NCBI RefSeq assembly: GCF_001424485.1
Contig: NZ_LMQC01000012.1
Location: 809,980-873,979 of the forward strand
Length of the DNA stretch: 64,000 bases
Reading direction: 5' to 3'
Origin: Modestobacter sp. Leaf380
GTDB lineage: Bacteria; Actinomycetota; Actinomycetes; Mycobacteriales; Geodermatophilaceae
A program made the translations under genes and the position numbers. Position 1 is the stretch's first letter, and each line of letters opens with the position of its first letter. Below, one piece after another: positions 7,908-16,755 of the stretch. The notes under the pieces are model-generated. The model was given only the letters and a program-made list of their open reading frames with translations, did no database searches and was not told the origin of the DNA.

Positions 7908-10550
7908 GTGACCACCGGCCCCCTCGCCCTCTCGGCGCCTGTCGGGTCCCTCGCCGCACCTCTCCGCCGGCCGGCTGCGCTGACGGCCCTGCTGGTCGCC
8001 GCGATCCTCGTCGCGGGAGCCGTCCCCGGCCTGGTCGGGCACACCCTGCTGCTCCTGCTGACCCTCGGCGGCATCGCCGGCGCCTCCCTGGCCACCGTCC
8101 ACGCCGCCTCGGACAGCGTCCGACCGGCGGTCTGGCGCTGGTACGCCGGCACCACGATCGCGGCCCTGCTCGGGTCCGCGACGGTCCAGCTGGTCGCCGG
8201 GGACGCCGTCCCCCCGACGTTCGGCGCCCTGCCGGGGATGCTGCTCGCGCTGGTGCCCCTGGGCCTGCTCATCCCGCGCGGCACCTGGGCAGGCGTGCGG
8301 GCCCAGCTGGTCAGCTCGCTGTCGCTGTTCGTCATCGCCTGCCTGCTGTGCCTGCTGACCCTCTTCATCCTGGTCACCGGCGGCGGCATCGACGTGGGCA
8401 CCATGCGCGGGGTCACCCTCTACGCCCTCGGCTCGACGCTGGCGCTCACCACCGGCGCCAGCCTGCTCGTCGTCACCAGCAGCGCCGGGCCGCAGCGCCG
8501 CACCGCGCTGCTCGCCCTCGCCGGCCAGCTCGCCAACGCCCTGGCCAGCGCCCTGGGCGCCCTGCTGCCCGTCCTGTCCCCGGACAGCCAGACCCCGCAC
8601 CCGGTCACCTCGGTGGCCGGCGTGCTGGGCGCCGGCTTCCTGCTGCTGGCCGCCCGCAGCGACCGCGCGCCGCTGCCCGAGCGGGGCAGCGACGCGCTGC
8701 GGTCGCCGCTGAGCGCACTGCTGCCGCACCTCACCGCCCTGGCCGGCGGCTCGCTGCTGCTGCTGACCGTGGTCAGCACCGGCACCGTCGACCGGGTCGG
8801 GCTCAGCCTCGGCGTCCTGGGTCTGGTGCTGCTCGTCGTCCACCAGGCGGTGTCCTGGCGCGACCAGCAGGCCCTGACGGACAGGCTGCAGCGCAGCGAG
8901 GCCTACTTCCGCACGCTGGTCCGCTCCAGCGTCGACCCGGTCGTCATCCTGGACGACCGGCTCCGGGTGACCTGGTCCTCCAGCGCCCTCACCGACCTGC
9001 TCGGGCTCGACCCCGGCCGCACCGTGGGCCAGGAGCTCACCGCCACCGTCCACCCCGACGACGCCCCCGGACTGGTCACCGCCCTGAGCGCGACCGACCG
9101 CGACGAGACCGCCGAGGGCCGCACCCGCACCGCCCGCCTCCGCCACACCGACGGTGGCTGGCGGCTGATCCAGGTCCGGATCCGGGACCTGCGGGAGGAC
9201 CCCGACGTGGGCGCGCTGGTGCTGCACTGCCGCGACGTCACCCGGGAGGCCGTCACCCCCGACGACACCGACCGCCCGCTGGTCGCCACCACCGACCCGG
9301 TCACCGGCCTGCCCAACCGGGCCGCGCTGGTGCAGCGACTGGCCCACCTGCTCCGCGCCCCCGGGACGGCGAACTCCCTGGTGATGGTCGGGCTGACCGG
9401 CCTGCCCGACGGCAGCGCGGGGGACGAGGCACCCCCGGCGGTGCTGGTCGAGCTGGCCGGCCGCTTCTCCCGCGTGCTCCGCGGCGACGACTGGCTGGTC
9501 CGGTCCGGGCCCGCCGAGTTCGCCGTCGTCGTCACCGGCAGCGTCGCGGACGCCGAGACCGTCGCCAACCGGCTCACCGCCACCGTCGACGCCGACCACC
9601 CCGTCGCCGGGCTGCGGGTGTCGGCCTCGGCCGGCGTCATCCCGCTGGACGGCGACACCGACGCCGGTGAGGCACTGCGCCGCGCCGACGTGGCCATGGT
9701 GAGCGCCCGCGCCGCCGGACCGGGCCGGGTCCGCCGGCACTCGGTGGCCCTGCTCATCGCGCAGAACCGGCGGGACGCCCTGCGCCACGACCTGGCCGGT
9801 GCGCTGGACCGCGACGAGCTGCGGCTGGTCTACCAACCCGTCGTGGACCTGGCACTGCACCGCACCGGTTCCGTCGAGGCCCTGCTGCGCTGGCAGCACC
9901 CCACCTGGGGTGCGGTGTCCCCCGCGGAGTTCGTGCCACTGGCCGAGGAGTCCTCGCTGGTGGTGACGCTGGGTCGCTGGGTGCTGCGCACCGCCACGGC
10001 GACCGTCGCCGCGCTGCCCGGCTCGTCGCTGGCCGTCGCGGTCAACGTCTCGGCCCGGCACGTCCGCAGCGGAGAGCTGCTCACCGACGTCCTGGACGCG
10101 CTGGCGGCCAGCGGGCTGCCCGCCTCCCGGCTCACCCTCGAGCTCACCGAGTCGGTGCTGCTGGACGCCACCCACGTCACCGACGAGCTGCTGGCCCTGC
10201 GCCGGCTGGGCGTCCGGATCGCGGTGGACGACTTCGGCACCGGCTGGTCCTCGCTGGCCTACCTGGTCGGGCTACCGATCGACGTGCTCAAGATGGACCG
10301 CCAGTTCCTCGCCCAGATCGAGGTCGACCCGCAGCGGCGGGCGCTGTGCCGCTCGGTCCTGCACCTGGGCAGCAGCCTGGGGATGGACGTCGTCGTCGAG
10401 GGCGTGGAGACCACCGCCGAGCTGCAGCTGCTGCGCGACATGGGCCACCGCTTCGTGCAGGGCTTCCTGCTGGCCCGCCCCATCGAGGCCGCCGACCTGA
10501 CCGCCCGGCTGGACGGCGTCCTCGCCCTGCCCGGCGGGAGCCCGTCGTGA
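7908..10550 (+). CDS. Membrane PAS - degenerate GGDEF - EAL protein (probable c-di-GMP phosphodiesterase)
   Basis: 880 aa. The N-terminal 300 residues carry about ten hydrophobic segments (membrane sensor). A PAS domain follows (about 325-450, SEAYFRTLVRSSVDPVVILDD), then a GGDEF-like domain (about 460-600) and an EAL domain (about 620-875). The GGDEF signature is replaced by SGPAEF, so diguanylate cyclase activity should be lost. The EAL domain keeps its catalytic set: EALLRW, NVSARH, ELTES, DDFGTG, LKMDRQF, VVEGVET and QGFLLARP. It is therefore predicted to break down c-di-GMP. Its stop overlaps the start of the next gene (GTGA), which has the opposite pattern of intact and degenerate domains. 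Confidence 0.9.
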   Translation: MTTGPLALSAPVGSLAAPLRRPAALTALLVAAILVAGAVPGLVGHTLLLLLTLGGIAGASLATVHAASDSVRPAVWRWYAGTTIAALLGSATVQLVAGDAVPPTFGALPGMLLALVPLGLLIPRGTWAGVRAQLVSSLSLFVIACLLCLLTLFILVTGGGIDVGTMRGVTLYALGSTLALTTGASLLVVTSSAGPQRRTALLALAGQLANALASALGALLPVLSPDSQTPHPVTSVAGVLGAGFLLLAARSDRAPLPERGSDALRSPLSALLPHLTALAGGSLLLLTVVSTGTVDRVGLSLGVLGLVLLVVHQAVSWRDQQALTDRLQRSEAYFRTLVRSSVDPVVILDDRLRVTWSSSALTDLLGLDPGRTVGQELTATVHPDDAPGLVTALSATDRDETAEGRTRTARLRHTDGGWRLIQVRIRDLREDPDVGALVLHCRDVTREAVTPDDTDRPLVATTDPVTGLPNRAALVQRLAHLLRAPGTANSLVMVGLTGLPDGSAGDEAPPAVLVELAGRFSRVLRGDDWLVRSGPAEFAVVVTGSVADAETVANRLTATVDADHPVAGLRVSASAGVIPLDGDTDAGEALRRADVAMVSARAAGPGRVRRHSVALLIAQNRRDALRHDLAGALDRDELRLVYQPVVDLALHRTGSVEALLRWQHPTWGAVSPAEFVPLAEESSLVVTLGRWVLRTATATVAALPGSSLAVAVNVSARHVRSGELLTDVLDALAASGLPASRLTLELTESVLLDATHVTDELLALRRLGVRIAVDDFGTGWSSLAYLVGLPIDVLKMDRQFLAQIEVDPQRRALCRSVLHLGSSLGMDVVVEGVETTAELQLLRDMGHRFVQGFLLARPIEAADLTARLDGVLALPGGSPS

Positions 10551-13087
10551 GGCGGGTGTCGACCGCGGGGGCGGTCAGCCTGCTCCTGGCCCTGCTGGCC
10601 CTGGTCGTCGCCGTGCCGCTGTCGGCGCCCGACGGCAGCGGCCGGCAGTGGGACAACCTGGTGCTGGGCGTCGTCGGCAGCGCCGCGGCGGTGCGCGCCT
10701 CCCGGGCCACCCGCGGCATGGACCGCCGCACCCTGGTGCCCTGGCGGCTGATGGCCGTCTGTGGCTCCCTGTTCGCCACGGCCAGCCTGCTCACCGGGAC
10801 CGGGCTCACCCCCGCGTTCGGCGAGGTCGGCGTCGGGGACGTGCTGCTGCTCCCGGCCGTCTGCATCCCCCCGCTGGTCTGCGGGCTGCTGGCCAGCCAG
10901 GTGCGCAGCACCCGCTGGCCGGCCCCGCTCGTCGACGGCGCGATGGTCACCGCCTCGCTGCTGGTGGTCAGCGACGTGCTGGTCTTCTCCCCCGCCGCCG
11001 ACGTCACCCCGCTGGCGGCCGCCTACGGCGTGTACGCCGCGGTCGCCGTCGGCACCGCGGGGGCGCTGTGCACCGTGTCCACCCGCGCCCTGCGCCGGTC
11101 GGCGACGGCGATGATCGCCTCGACCTCGCTGATCGCGCTGGCCACGGTGATGCTCGCGCTGGGCATCGCCGACCCCTCCCAGGCCTGGCAGGCCGTCGGG
11201 GACGTCGCGGTGGTCCTGGCGCTGGAGGCCTCGGTCCTGGCGATCACGTCCTCGCCGCTGTCCTGCAGCCGGCACGAGGACCCGCGCGCCGGCGCCCCCC
11301 GGGTCAACTTCCTCGGCCTGGCGATCACCGTCGGGGCCACCGTGGGGCTGCCGGTGGTGCTGGTCTCGGCCGTGCTGCGCGGGCAGCCGCTGTCGGCCGC
11401 GGCGGTCGTCGGCACCGCGGGCGTCGTCGTGCTGCTGCTGCTGCGCAACACCCTGCGGATCCGGGACAGCGGTCGCCTCATCGAGGACCTGGTGCGCACC
11501 GAGGAGGACTTCCGCGAGCTGGTCGAGTCCTCCTCCGACGGGGTCGCCATCGTCGACGGCGACCACCGGCTGCAGTTCGCCTCCCGCGCCGCCCGCCACC
11601 TGCTCGGCCTGCCCGCCGAGGGCCCGCTGTCGGGGTCGCTGCTGGACCGGGTCGACGCCGAGGACCACCAGCGGGTCGGGGCGGCGCTGACCGCCGGCGC
11701 CGTGCTGCACTTCCGCGTCACCGACGCCGACGGCGAGCCCACCGACCTCGAGGTCACCCACCACGACCGCGCCGCCGGGGACCGCCGGGTCCTGCAGCTG
11801 CGCGACGTCACCACCCGCCGCCGCCGGGAGCGCGAGCTGGAGCGGATGGCCTACACCGACCACCTGACCCGGCTGCCCAACCGGGCGATGCTGTTCCAGC
11901 AGATGGCCGGCGGGACCACCGAACGCTGCCTGCTGGTGCTCGACCTCGACGGGTTCAAGGCCGTCAACGACGAGGCCGGGCACGAGGCCGGTGACCACCT
12001 GCTGGTCGAGGTGGCCGGCCGGCTGCGCACCGTCGTCCGCGAGCAGGACGTGGTGACCCGGCTGGGGGGCGACGAGTTCGCCGTCCTGGTCGAGGGCACC
12101 CTCAGCGAGGCCGTCGAGGCCGCCCAGCGGATCGTCGACGTCCTCGCGCTCCCGCACCGCACGGCCGAGTGGACCTTCGCCATCGGGGCCAGCGTCGGGG
12201 TGTCGCAGCTGCGCCCGGGCAGCGGCCAGCTGGCCTTCCGCGAGGCCGACGCCGCGCTGCGCGCAGCCAAACAGGCCGGCAAGGGCTGCCTGCGCGTCTG
12301 GGACGACGGCCGGGGCGCCCAGGTCGCCGACTCCGACGTCGCCACCGCCCTGGCCGAGGGGCACGTCCAGCTGCGCTACACCCTGGCCGGCACGACCGGG
12401 GAGCCGCTGCGCTCGCTGCACGCCGTCCCGGTCTGGCAGCACCGCACGGCCGGACTGCTGCCCGCGGCCGAGCTGTGGGCGGCCGCCGGGCGGCAGGGCC
12501 AGGACGCGCTGCTGCAGCGCTGGGTGCTCGCCACCGCCACCGCGCACGCGGTCGGCCTGCCGCGGCAGCTGGCGCTGGCCATCGACCTCCCGGCCGGGCA
12601 CGTCCAGGTGGACCAGCTCGCCGACGACGTCGCGACCGCGCTGGTGACCGCGGACCTCCCCGCGCACCGGCTGTGCCTGGCGCTGACCGAGGACGCCCTG
12701 CTCACCGCGCCCGCCGCGCTGCCCGGGGTGCTGCACGAGCTGCACGCCGCCGGGGTCCGGATCTGCCTGGACGACTACGGCATGGGCCGCACCCTGGTCT
12801 CGCACCTGTCCCGCATCCCGCTGAACTCGATCCGCATCGACGTCTCGGCCCTCGGCGGCCGTGGGGACGACGAGCACACCCTGCGGGTCGTGCGGGCCAT
12901 CACGGCCAACGCGGAGGCCTTCGGGCTGATGGTGGTGGCGCACGGCGTCGAGCCGGGTCCGCTGCTGGACGGCGTCCTGGACGCCGGTGTCCAGATGGTC
13001 CGCAGCCGGGCGACGCCGCAGCTGGTGCCCATCGAGGAGGTCGCGGAGCTGCTGCGCGTTCCGGCCGGCGAGCCCGCGCTGCGCTGA
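10547..13087 (+). CDS. Membrane PAS - GGDEF - degenerate EAL protein (probable diguanylate cyclase)
   Basis: 846 aa from GTG 10547, inside the GTGA overlap with the upstream gene. About ten hydrophobic segments (residues 1-300) precede a PAS domain (EEDFRELVESSSDGVAIVD), an intact GGDEF domain with LGGDEF and the metal-binding LDLDGFKAVND, and a C-terminal EAL-like domain. The EAL domain is degenerate: the ExLxR motif has become HAVPVWQH and DDFG has become DDYGMG, and the VVEGVET glutamate region reads VVAHGVEP. So it should make c-di-GMP and not hydrolyse it; the EAL remnant may bind nucleotide or a partner. With the upstream protein it forms an opposing pair from one transcript. Confidence 0.9.
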   Translation: MRRVSTAGAVSLLLALLALVVAVPLSAPDGSGRQWDNLVLGVVGSAAAVRASRATRGMDRRTLVPWRLMAVCGSLFATASLLTGTGLTPAFGEVGVGDVLLLPAVCIPPLVCGLLASQVRSTRWPAPLVDGAMVTASLLVVSDVLVFSPAADVTPLAAAYGVYAAVAVGTAGALCTVSTRALRRSATAMIASTSLIALATVMLALGIADPSQAWQAVGDVAVVLALEASVLAITSSPLSCSRHEDPRAGAPRVNFLGLAITVGATVGLPVVLVSAVLRGQPLSAAAVVGTAGVVVLLLLRNTLRIRDSGRLIEDLVRTEEDFRELVESSSDGVAIVDGDHRLQFASRAARHLLGLPAEGPLSGSLLDRVDAEDHQRVGAALTAGAVLHFRVTDADGEPTDLEVTHHDRAAGDRRVLQLRDVTTRRRRERELERMAYTDHLTRLPNRAMLFQQMAGGTTERCLLVLDLDGFKAVNDEAGHEAGDHLLVEVAGRLRTVVREQDVVTRLGGDEFAVLVEGTLSEAVEAAQRIVDVLALPHRTAEWTFAIGASVGVSQLRPGSGQLAFREADAALRAAKQAGKGCLRVWDDGRGAQVADSDVATALAEGHVQLRYTLAGTTGEPLRSLHAVPVWQHRTAGLLPAAELWAAAGRQGQDALLQRWVLATATAHAVGLPRQLALAIDLPAGHVQVDQLADDVATALVTADLPAHRLCLALTEDALLTAPAALPGVLHELHAAGVRICLDDYGMGRTLVSHLSRIPLNSIRIDVSALGGRGDDEHTLRVVRAITANAEAFGLMVVAHGVEPGPLLDGVLDAGVQMVRSRATPQLVPIEEVAELLRVPAGEPALR

Positions 13088-13098
13088 TACTGAGAGCC

Positions 13099-13884
13099 GT
13101 GCACCTGACCTTCCTCGGCCACTCGACGGTCCGCGTCGAGCTGGCCGGGCGGGTGGTGCTCACCGACCCGCTGCTCACCGGCGGCGTGGGGCCGCTGCGC
13201 CGCGTGGTGCCCCCGCTGGACCCGGCCACCTGGGCCGACGTCGACCTGGTGCTGATCAGCCACCTGCACGGGGACCACCTGCACCTGCCCTCGCTCCGCC
13301 GGCTAGGTCGCGGCACCCGCATCGTCGTCCCGCGCGGGGGCGGGGCCTGGCTGCGGGCCCGGGGCTTCACCGCGGTGTCCGAGCTGGCCCCCGGGGAGTC
13401 GGTGTCCGAGGGCGCGCTCACCGTCACCGGCGTGCCGGCCCGGCACAGCGGGCACCGCTGGGGCCCCCGCTCCACCCACGGCCCGGACGCCGTCGCGATG
13501 GGGCACCTGGTCGCCGGCGACGGCCGGTGCGTCTACGCCGCCGGGGACACCGACGTCTTCCCCGGCATGCGCGACCTCCCCCCGCTGGACGTCGCGCTGC
13601 TCCCGGTCTGGGGCTGGGGCACCTCGCTGGGCCCCGGCCACATGGACCCCGCCGCCGCAGCCCTGGCCTGCGCGTTGCTCCGCCCGCGCGTCGCCGTCCC
13701 GGTGCACTGGGGCACCCTGGCCGCCGTGGGGACGACGACACTGCCGCGGGTGGGCCCGCTGATGAGACGGCTGCTGGTCGACCCCCCGCGAGAGTTCGCC
13801 GCCGCCGTCGCGGCCGCCGACCTGCGCACCCGGGTGCTCGTGACGGCGCCCGGCACCCGGGTCCGGCTGGAGGAGGCGTCGTGA
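13099..13884 (+). CDS. MBL-fold metallo-hydrolase (UlaG-like)
   Basis: 261 aa beginning MHLTFLGHSTVRVELAG if GTG 13099 is the start. The metallo-beta-lactamase signature HLHGDHLHLP supplies the metal ligands, with a further AAGDTDVFPGM (Asp ligand) and PVHWGT (His ligand). This fits the UlaG/YtnP-like branch of phosphodiesterase or lactonase hydrolases; the substrate cannot be told from sequence. It lies 11 nt after the cyclase gene, and its stop overlaps the DedA start by 4 nt, so the unit 7908-16624 may be one long transcript. Confidence 0.85.
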   Translation: MHLTFLGHSTVRVELAGRVVLTDPLLTGGVGPLRRVVPPLDPATWADVDLVLISHLHGDHLHLPSLRRLGRGTRIVVPRGGGAWLRARGFTAVSELAPGESVSEGALTVTGVPARHSGHRWGPRSTHGPDAVAMGHLVAGDGRCVYAAGDTDVFPGMRDLPPLDVALLPVWGWGTSLGPGHMDPAAAALACALLRPRVAVPVHWGTLAAVGTTTLPRVGPLMRRLLVDPPREFAAAVAAADLRTRVLVTAPGTRVRLEEAS

Positions 13885-14489
13885 GCGTCGCGGTGCTGGC
13901 CTCGGGCTGGACCGACGGCAGCAGCGTCGGGTACCCGGTGCTCTTCGGCGGGGTCCTGCTGGGCTCGGTCGTGCCGGTGGTGCCGACCGGTCCACTGCTG
14001 TCGGTGGCCGCAGCGGTGGCGATGACCACCGACCGGCTCGACATCGCCCTGGTGCTGCTGCTGGCCACCCTCGGCGCCTTCCTCGGCGACGTGGTCACCT
14101 TCGCCGTCGCCAGGTCCGGCGGCCCCGCCGCGGTCCGCTGGGTCTCCCGCGGGCAGCACGCCGACCGGCTGGAGGAGGTCCGCGGCCAGTTCGCCCGGCA
14201 CGGCTGGCAGATCGTCGTCGTCGGCCGGCTGCTGCCGGCCGGCCGGATCCCGGTCCTGCTGGCCGCCGGCACCCTGGCCTACCCGTGGAAGCGGCTGCTC
14301 CCGGCCTCGCTGGGCGCCGCGTTCCTCTGGGCAGTGGCCTACGCCCTGCTCGGCGTCGTCAGCGGCGGGGTCTTCGACAACCCGCTGGTGGCCACCCTCG
14401 TCGCGACCGGGCTGGTCCTCGTCGTCGGCCTGGTCGGCAACCTGATCGCCTCCCGGCGCCGCGAGAAGAAGAAGGCCCCCCGACCGTGA
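13881..14489 (+). CDS. DedA/SNARE-associated family membrane protein
   Basis: 202-aa integral membrane protein of the DedA family, whose members include undecaprenyl-phosphate or phospholipid flippases. Visible are several long hydrophobic segments and the family pattern GAFLGDVVTFAVAR, then a Phe-Ala-Arg-His-Gly segment followed by VVVGRLLPAGRIPV, which resembles the conserved RF(I/V)P(G/A)xR loop. The C-terminus is a basic stretch (RRREKKKAPRP). It is coupled by 4-nt overlaps to the MBL hydrolase before it and the phosphodiesterase after it. Confidence 0.8.
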   Translation: MSVAVLASGWTDGSSVGYPVLFGGVLLGSVVPVVPTGPLLSVAAAVAMTTDRLDIALVLLLATLGAFLGDVVTFAVARSGGPAAVRWVSRGQHADRLEEVRGQFARHGWQIVVVGRLLPAGRIPVLLAAGTLAYPWKRLLPASLGAAFLWAVAYALLGVVSGGVFDNPLVATLVATGLVLVVGLVGNLIASRRREKKKAPRP

Positions 14490-16624
14490 GCACGAGGTAC
14501 GTCCCGCACCGCCCACCCGCCCGGCGGGTGCTGACCGGCGGCCGGCTGGTCACCCGGGTCCTGCTGGTCTGGGCGCTGACGACGGCGGCCCTGCTGCTGC
14601 TGGACCGCTGGCTCACCGGCTTCGCCATGCACGCCTGGTGGCAGCCACCGGTGGCCGCGCTGCTGCTGGGCGTGCTGGCCGGTGTCGTGTGGCCGCTGCT
14701 CATGCGGGTCGCGCTGCCGATCGCCTTCTTCACCCTGGGCCTGGGCGGCTTCCTGGTGCTCGGCGCCGGCGTCCTGGGCGTCTTCTACGCCATCCCCGGG
14801 GTCACCGTGACCTCCTTCCGGACCTCCGTCGTGGTGGCCGTGGTGATGGCCGGGGTCGCCGCGCTGATCAGCTCCGCGCTGGCCCTGGACGAGGACGAGC
14901 TGTTCTTCCGCCGGGCCCGCCGCAAAGCCACCGGCGCCCCGGAGGACGACGTCCCCGGGGTGCTCTTCCTGCAGATCGACGGGCTGGGGCACCAGGTGGC
15001 GCAGCGCGCCGTGCGGGACGGGTCGATGCCCACCCTGGCCGCCTGGCTGCGCGCCGACAGCCACGTGCTGACCTCCTGGCACACCGACTGGAGCTCCCAG
15101 ACCGGGGCCAGCGTCTGCGGGATCCTGCACGGGGACAACCACGACATCGTCGGGTTCCGCTGGTACGAGAAGGAACGCGACCGGGTCGTCGCCGTCTCCC
15201 ACCCCGAGGACGCCGCCCTCGTGGAGGCCCGGCACAGCGACGGCCGGGGCCTGCTCTCCGGGGACGGCGCCGGCCGGGGCAACCTGTTCACCGGCGACGC
15301 CCGGCACGTGTCGCTGACCATGAGCTCGCTGGCCGTCGTGGTCCCCAAGGGGGCCCGGCGGGAGCGGCGCGGGTCCGACCGGCTCGGCGCCGGCTACTAC
15401 GCCTACTTCGCCAACCCGGTGAACGCGCTGCGCACGCTGGCGGTCTCCCTGGTCGACGTCGCCCGCGAGCTGGCCGCCGCGTCCCGCCAGCGCCGTGCCG
15501 ACGTCGTCCCCCGGGTGAGCCGGGGCGGGGTCTACCCGCTGGCCCGGCCGGGGACCACGGTCATCGCCCGGGACGTCGTCGTCGCCGCGCTGATCGAGGA
15601 CATGCTGGCCGGCCGGCCCGTCGCCTACGCGGACTTCCTGGGCTACGACGAGGTCGCGCACCACTCGGGCATCGAGCGCTTCGACACCCTCGAGGTGCTG
15701 CGCAGCATCGACCAGCAGATCGGCCGGCTCTGGCGGGCCACCCAGCTGGCCCCCCGCCCCTACCACCTGGTGTGCCTGTCCGACCACGGCCAGACCCAGG
15801 GCTGGGCGTTCGCGGACCGGTTCGGCGAGTCGATCGAGGAGCTGGTGGGCCGGCTCTGCGGCGGAGCCCCGCAGACCCGCCGGCACCGGGGACGCCGCAA
15901 GCCGCTCACCGGGCCGGCCGACTCCCGCCGTCCGGCGGAGGGCTGGCAGGTGGGTGCCGCGCTGGCCGAGGCCGCCTCCGGGGGTGGGCTGGTCGCCCGC
16001 CGGCTGCGGGACCGGGTCGAGCGCGCCGGGTCCGCCGAGCACCGGACCCGCGACGTCACCGGTGAGCCCGGCCGGGTCGCCCGGGTGGCCCCCGGCGTGG
16101 TCTGCGTGGTCAGCGGCCACACGGCGATGGTGTCCTTCACCGACCTGCCCGGGCGGGTCACCCTGGAGACCATCGAGCGCGAGTGGCCCGACCTGCTGCC
16201 CTCCCTCGTCGACCACGACGGCGTGGGGTTCCTGCTCGTGCACTCCGCGGAGTTCGGCCCCGTCGTCCTGGGCCGGGACGGGCTGCACCGGCTGGACTCC
16301 GGCGTCGTCATCGGGGAGGACCCGCTGGCCCTCTACGGCGAGCACGCCGCCCGGCTCGTCGCCCGGACGTCGACCTTCCCGCACTGCGCCGACGTGATGG
16401 TCAACAGCCGCTTCGACCCGGCCACCGAGGAGGCCTCCCCCTTCGAGCCGCACGTCGGCTCGCACGGCGGACTGGGCGGCCCCCAGCAGCACGGGTTCCT
16501 GCTGCACCCCTCCTCCTTCGCCGCACCCGGCGAGGTCGTCGGCGCCGAGCACCTGCACCGGGTGCTCCGCGGCTGGCTCTCCGACCTGGGCCACCCGGAC
16601 CCGCACGCCCCCTCCCCCGCCTGA
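14486..16624 (+). CDS. Holin-like membrane domain fused to type I phosphodiesterase / alkaline-phosphatase-superfamily domain
   Basis: 712 aa from GTG 14486 (GTGA overlap). The N-terminal 140 residues hold about four membrane segments resembling the mycobacterial phage-holin-like family. The rest is an alkaline-phosphatase-superfamily phosphodiesterase: LQIDGLGH (metal Asp), SSQTGASVCGIL (probable Thr nucleophile), DFLGYDEVAHHSG (Asp and His ligands) and LSDHGQTQG (Asp-His ligands), with a late ESHVGSHGG-like His segment (FEPHVGSHGGLGG). Such proteins act on phosphodiester or phospholipid-type substrates at the membrane; whether the catalytic face is outside is not determined. The neighbouring DedA flippase-like gene suggests a shared envelope-lipid job (inference). 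Confidence 0.82.
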   Translation: MSTRYVPHRPPARRVLTGGRLVTRVLLVWALTTAALLLLDRWLTGFAMHAWWQPPVAALLLGVLAGVVWPLLMRVALPIAFFTLGLGGFLVLGAGVLGVFYAIPGVTVTSFRTSVVVAVVMAGVAALISSALALDEDELFFRRARRKATGAPEDDVPGVLFLQIDGLGHQVAQRAVRDGSMPTLAAWLRADSHVLTSWHTDWSSQTGASVCGILHGDNHDIVGFRWYEKERDRVVAVSHPEDAALVEARHSDGRGLLSGDGAGRGNLFTGDARHVSLTMSSLAVVVPKGARRERRGSDRLGAGYYAYFANPVNALRTLAVSLVDVARELAAASRQRRADVVPRVSRGGVYPLARPGTTVIARDVVVAALIEDMLAGRPVAYADFLGYDEVAHHSGIERFDTLEVLRSIDQQIGRLWRATQLAPRPYHLVCLSDHGQTQGWAFADRFGESIEELVGRLCGGAPQTRRHRGRRKPLTGPADSRRPAEGWQVGAALAEAASGGGLVARRLRDRVERAGSAEHRTRDVTGEPGRVARVAPGVVCVVSGHTAMVSFTDLPGRVTLETIEREWPDLLPSLVDHDGVGFLLVHSAEFGPVVLGRDGLHRLDSGVVIGEDPLALYGEHAARLVARTSTFPHCADVMVNSRFDPATEEASPFEPHVGSHGGLGGPQQHGFLLHPSSFAAPGEVVGAEHLHRVLRGWLSDLGHPDPHAPSPA

Positions 16625-16719
16625 GCCCCTCCTCCGCCGAGACCGCACGACGGCGACGCCGACACGCCGGCCACCGGCGGGTCGCCGTCGACGTCCTGCC
16701 AGGTCGGGGCGGGTGTCGG

Positions 16720-16746
16720 CTCAAGGAGCGGGCCCGTCCGGCCGAT
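16720..16746 (+). promoter_or_regulatory. FliA (sigma-28)-type promoter
   Basis: CTCA (16720-16723), 17 nt, then GCCGAT (16741-16746). This fits the CTCA-N15-17-GCCGA pattern of FliA-family sigma factors in motile actinobacteria. The ATG of the next gene lies 9 nt after GCCGAT, so the transcript should be leaderless or nearly so. A second copy with the same 9-nt distance precedes the cyclase at 57649. Confidence 0.65.
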
Positions 16747-16755
16747 CTGTCCTGC

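Noticed and set aside
7569..10175. Long minus-strand open frame opposite the c-di-GMP gene
   Set aside because: Gln/Gly/Arg-rich shadow; only its last 53 codons (7569-7730), with own start and ribosome binding site, are kept as a gene.
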